A stretch of DNA of 64,000 nucleotides from Nymphaea colorata (lineage: Eukaryota; Streptophyta; Magnoliopsida; Nymphaeales; Nymphaeaceae), in NCBI RefSeq assembly GCF_008831285.2, contig NC_045149.1, forward strand, positions 19,049,035 to 19,113,034, written 5' to 3'. A model generated the notes under the pieces. It was not told where the DNA came from and searched no databases. It saw only the letters and a list, made by a program, of their open reading frames with translations. A program made the translations under genes and the position numbers. How positions within the stretch are numbered: the first letter of the stretch is position 1; each line of letters starts with the position of its first letter. Positions 53,501 through 64,000 of the stretch are shown piece by piece.

Positions 53501-54805
53501 AGGTTGAAAGAAAAAGTGGGAACAAATAAGACATGATGTAATTACATGATAATAGAAAAATTTAAATAAAACTGACCAACATGGGTGACTGGAGTGGTCA
53601 AACCATTAGGGAGTTTAACAGGATTAGATTGAGCTAAAGAAGGAGAAACAAGGTTAGACAAGCAATTGGTAATATGATGTGTAGCTCAAGTATTGATTAT
53701 CCATACTTAAGATGAGCCAAACAGACAATAGGTGAATCTAACATACCGGCGAGGTTGATTTTGGGTGTTTTGGAATTTATGAATTCAATAAACTGATGGT
53801 ATAGTTCTGGTGTGAAGGAAGTTGATTGCTCTTGAGGCTTTGTGGATGGAGAAATCGACAATGCATCGTTGGTAGAATGAAGATTTGCTTGAAGCCGCTG
53901 TCGTTTGCCACTAAAAGTGCTCTTTTTGGGAAAGCCGTGAAGATGGTAGCAGTGGACCTTAATATGCCCAAGTCATCCACAATGTTCACATTGAGGTCTG
54001 GTTCGACCCTTAAATCGGTTGTTGTCATAATTTTGTTTCTTCGCAACAACCGCTGAAATGTCAAATTGTAGGAGAACATGAAGCTCACGTTGGCATTCTT
54101 CTTGAACCAGCAGGGCGTAAGCCTTGGACGTGTTAGGGACGAGAGCCATGGGCAAGATCTGACTACGGATCACTCCATAGCTCTCATTGAGCCCCATCAA
54201 GAACTGAATTAGTCTGTCATGTTCTTGAATGTCATGAGCTTTTCTCATGGCTCCACATTCACATGTGTGAAGAGTGACTAGCGAATCATACTCATCCCAA
54301 AGGCCTTTGATTTTAGTATACTACGCACTAATTGAAGACTGTCCTTGTTTGCAGTTAATAATTTGTTGTTGGATTTGAAATAGGCATGGAGCATTTGACT
54401 GAGAAAATCTAGCGTTTAATTCGTTCCAAATGCCCGCAGCGTTTTTGGTATAAACGACTGTTGAAAGGACTTGTGAAGAGAATTAAGTAGCCAAGAAAAT
54501 ACCATGTTGTTGGATCTCTCCCAAGAAACAATAAGGTAATGGGGAGCCGTGGGTTTCGGTATAGTACCATCGACAAAACCCAACTTATTTTTGGCTAAGA
54601 GAGCCATGGTCATGACTCTTTTCCACGTTTCATAATTATCTCCAGTAAGTTGCTGAGATACAAGACACGTACCAAGGTTATCTGAATGATGAAGAAAGTA
54701 TGAACTATTTTTTTGAGTGGACAACATTCAATTTGACAATGTCCCTATTGCTCTATGAAATTATGCCATGAATCTCTATTCATTGATCCTTTGGCTCTGA
54801 TACCA

Positions 54806-55079
54806 TGATAAAAACGTGATAAAAACGTAACAAGAAGAATAGGGATGATGAGAGAAATAGAGAATGACAAAAGGTATTTTTTGTATATTGATGATGAGTG
54901 ATTTACAAGGTAATATATATAGAGTTCATGGTTAGGAACCAACAGCGTTCATATCCCTGATTTCGTGCTAGTACAACATCATACCAAAATTAAGCTTATC
55001 ATTCCTAATTTCATGTGATGTCCAAATCTGCAACGTCCAATATTTCATCCTCCTAAATTGGTGCGATCGTCGTCTAACA
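54806..55079 (-). repeat. 5' LTR of the copia element
   Basis: Begins TGATAAAAACG on the plus strand, with that 11-bp word duplicated at once (54806 and 54817), and ends TCTAACA before the gtaat duplication. The primer-binding site abuts it at 54805. Confidence 0.9.
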
Positions 55080-55084
55080 GTAAT

Positions 55085-56346
55085 TGGTGGGAGCTCTGCC
55101 ACTGAATAAGCTTTTTTCAATTACATATGATTGATCATCTTCTGGTTCATAGATTATGATTGTCATGATATTGTTAACTTATGTTGTTTATGGATTATGA
55201 AGCAAGTGCATGTGCATGTGCATGCACAACTGATAAAGGCAACAGCAATTGAACTGTCAAAGTGAATACTATGAGCTCTGATTATTGACATGATATAATT
55301 ATTCTGCAACATAGCGTGGATGCAATTGTTTGGATATATAATAGATTTCCAATGAGTTGCCGATGCTTAACTGGAAAGAAAGTAAGAAACGTGCTTTCAG
55401 GATTTAGGTGCCGATAGCGGATTCAAGGTAAAGAATTATTACGTCAAGCTGTCCCTAATGTTTAAGTATACAGTTTTCTAATTATGTCAACTCAGATGTT
55501 TTAATTATTATGTTGATTTAACTTTTTAAATGGCTGTTGTACTTTTCTTTCTTACCTGAAAAACCAACGATGCTATTGCAAGTTCAAGTGCGAGGATCTA
55601 AGTTAGAGATGTAAACGGATTGGATTCAAAACAGACATACGATTGAACTGTTTTCAATAAGTCATGCTTAATAGAAAATTCAACAACATCGAGTTAAGAA
55701 CTTGAATATTGAAATTTAATAAATAATATAGCATAGGCTTTATTTGAATTCGCCTTTAAATAAATACCCAACCGAATAAAATGACCAGTTATTTTTTTAT
55801 GATCAGCATATATTTTGAAACTCAGCTGTTGACATATTACGTTAGGATCGGATTCATTTGCGAACATAAAAAATGGGTTCTAACCGGATTTATATTGTGA
55901 ATATAAAAGTTTGTTTTAGATTTGACATGAACTTTTTTTCATTTGCACTTGCATCTGGATATCGGATATATGAAATAATGTATTTGATTTGAATCCGACC
56001 CTATTAGACCGAACTTTCAGGTACGACTAGCGGGTTGAATCCCAAATACCCGAACGCCCGCCCGAGTTACTTCCCCGCCACCGCCCTCTGCTCCTCTGAT
56101 CTCTATCCCTCTCCCCAAATTCGACGCCGAGGCCCTCCCTGAGGCTCCCTCGCCTTCGTCCAGGCGTAGAGGAATCTGAAGCCGAAGGGACACCTCCTTT
56201 CTCCAATTCCCTTGGAGAAGGAGAGGATCCACGGTTCTGGTCATGTCCGTCGCTCTTCCCTCTTTCTTGCCTCCTCAAACTGGCGGGAATTAGCGGGGTC
56301 CGCCGTCACTGCCTTCATTCTCTCTAGAGGGCTATCGGACGAAACG
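55085..56346 (+). promoter_or_regulatory. Intergenic and leader region of PEX12
   Basis: The first 900 bp are AT-rich with no gene. From about 56030 the sequence becomes GC-rich with ctccctc-type words, as expected for a leader. A reading frame open from 56212 runs in frame into PEX12, but residues before 56347 do not resemble the family. Confidence 0.5.

Positions 56347-64000
<7,654 letters not shown>

Larger units (their letters stand above)
50260..55079 (-). mobile_element. Full-length Ty1/copia LTR retrotransposon, coding-dead
   Basis: The LTRs are 50260-50521 (3' LTR) and 54806-55079 (5' LTR). A 5-bp target duplication, gtaat, flanks both sides (50255-50259 and 55080-55084). The primer-binding site TGGTATCAGAGC (54805-54794, minus) follows the 5' LTR directly, and the purine tract TTGAGGGGAG precedes the 3' LTR. 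Broken coding pieces in order are gag (SQQLTGDNYETWKR, 54727-54416) with a zinc-knuckle start CEHCG; integrase C-terminus (ATPQQNGVVV..., 52880-52440); reverse transcriptase (QIDVNNVFLYGDL, VCRLNKSLYGLKQ, YIDDIII, 51741-51394); and RNase H (SRSSAKAEYKTM, 50926-50672). Stops and frameshifts separate them. By eye about one LTR position in seven differs, so the insertion is old. Confidence 0.93.

Noticed and set aside
56212-56346. In-frame upstream start for PEX12
   Set aside because: The conserved PEX12 N-terminus begins at 56347 (MLFQVGGQG); earlier residues do not resemble the family.

Overview
This 64-kb window reads as nuclear DNA of a flowering plant. Its genes are split by many GT-AG introns, the intergenic space is AT-rich and full of microsatellites, and it holds Ty1/copia and hAT-type elements. 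The gene families are plant ones: a WIYLD-SET methyltransferase, a land-plant CC-type glutaredoxin, a caleosin and a class IIIB acid phosphatase. I cannot name the species. I found no bacterial operon, CRISPR array, tRNA or rRNA.

Layout. (1) 1-11,000 is a repeat nest. A long inverted repeat (about 229-1566 against 9692-10708) encloses about 8.1 kb. Inside lie a copied and broken 5' end of the neighbouring methyltransferase gene, a decayed copia element with a hAT-like element nested in it, and two related palindromic blocks. (2) 11,568-16,580 (+) is a complete eight-exon SUVR-type histone methyltransferase gene, convergent with (3) 18,240-20,017 (-), the 60S ribosomal protein L23 gene. (4) 20,018-29,773 is gene-poor, with a small TIR element, tandem repeats and one possible orphan promoter. 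(5) 29,774-30,226 (+) is a GC-rich, intronless CC-type glutaredoxin. (6) 31,123 to about 39,358 (+) is a conserved-looking eight-exon gene that I do not recognise, with a large fold-back in intron 1. (7) 39,359-45,193 is intergenic with a second hAT-like element. (8) 45,194-46,374 (+) is an acid phosphatase/VSP-like gene, convergent with (9) 46,914-49,780 (-), a caleosin (peroxygenase) gene with an ABRE-rich upstream region. (10) 50,260-55,079 (-) is a structurally complete but coding-dead copia element with matching 5-bp target duplications. (11) 56,347 to the window end (+) is PEX12, with a 1.1-kb hAT-like element in intron 4; its last codons lie beyond the window.

The genes do not form a pathway; this is an ordinary mixed plant neighbourhood. 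All exon models were built by hand from splice sites, reading phase and family knowledge. Phases close exactly for SUVR, RPL23, phosphatase, caleosin and the visible part of PEX12. I found no convincing new biological system. The best leads are the methyltransferase 5' duplication inside an inverted repeat, the duplicated 3' splice site in the unrecognised gene, the intronic fold-back, the altered HAD motif in the phosphatase and the duplicated ABRE block at the caleosin.
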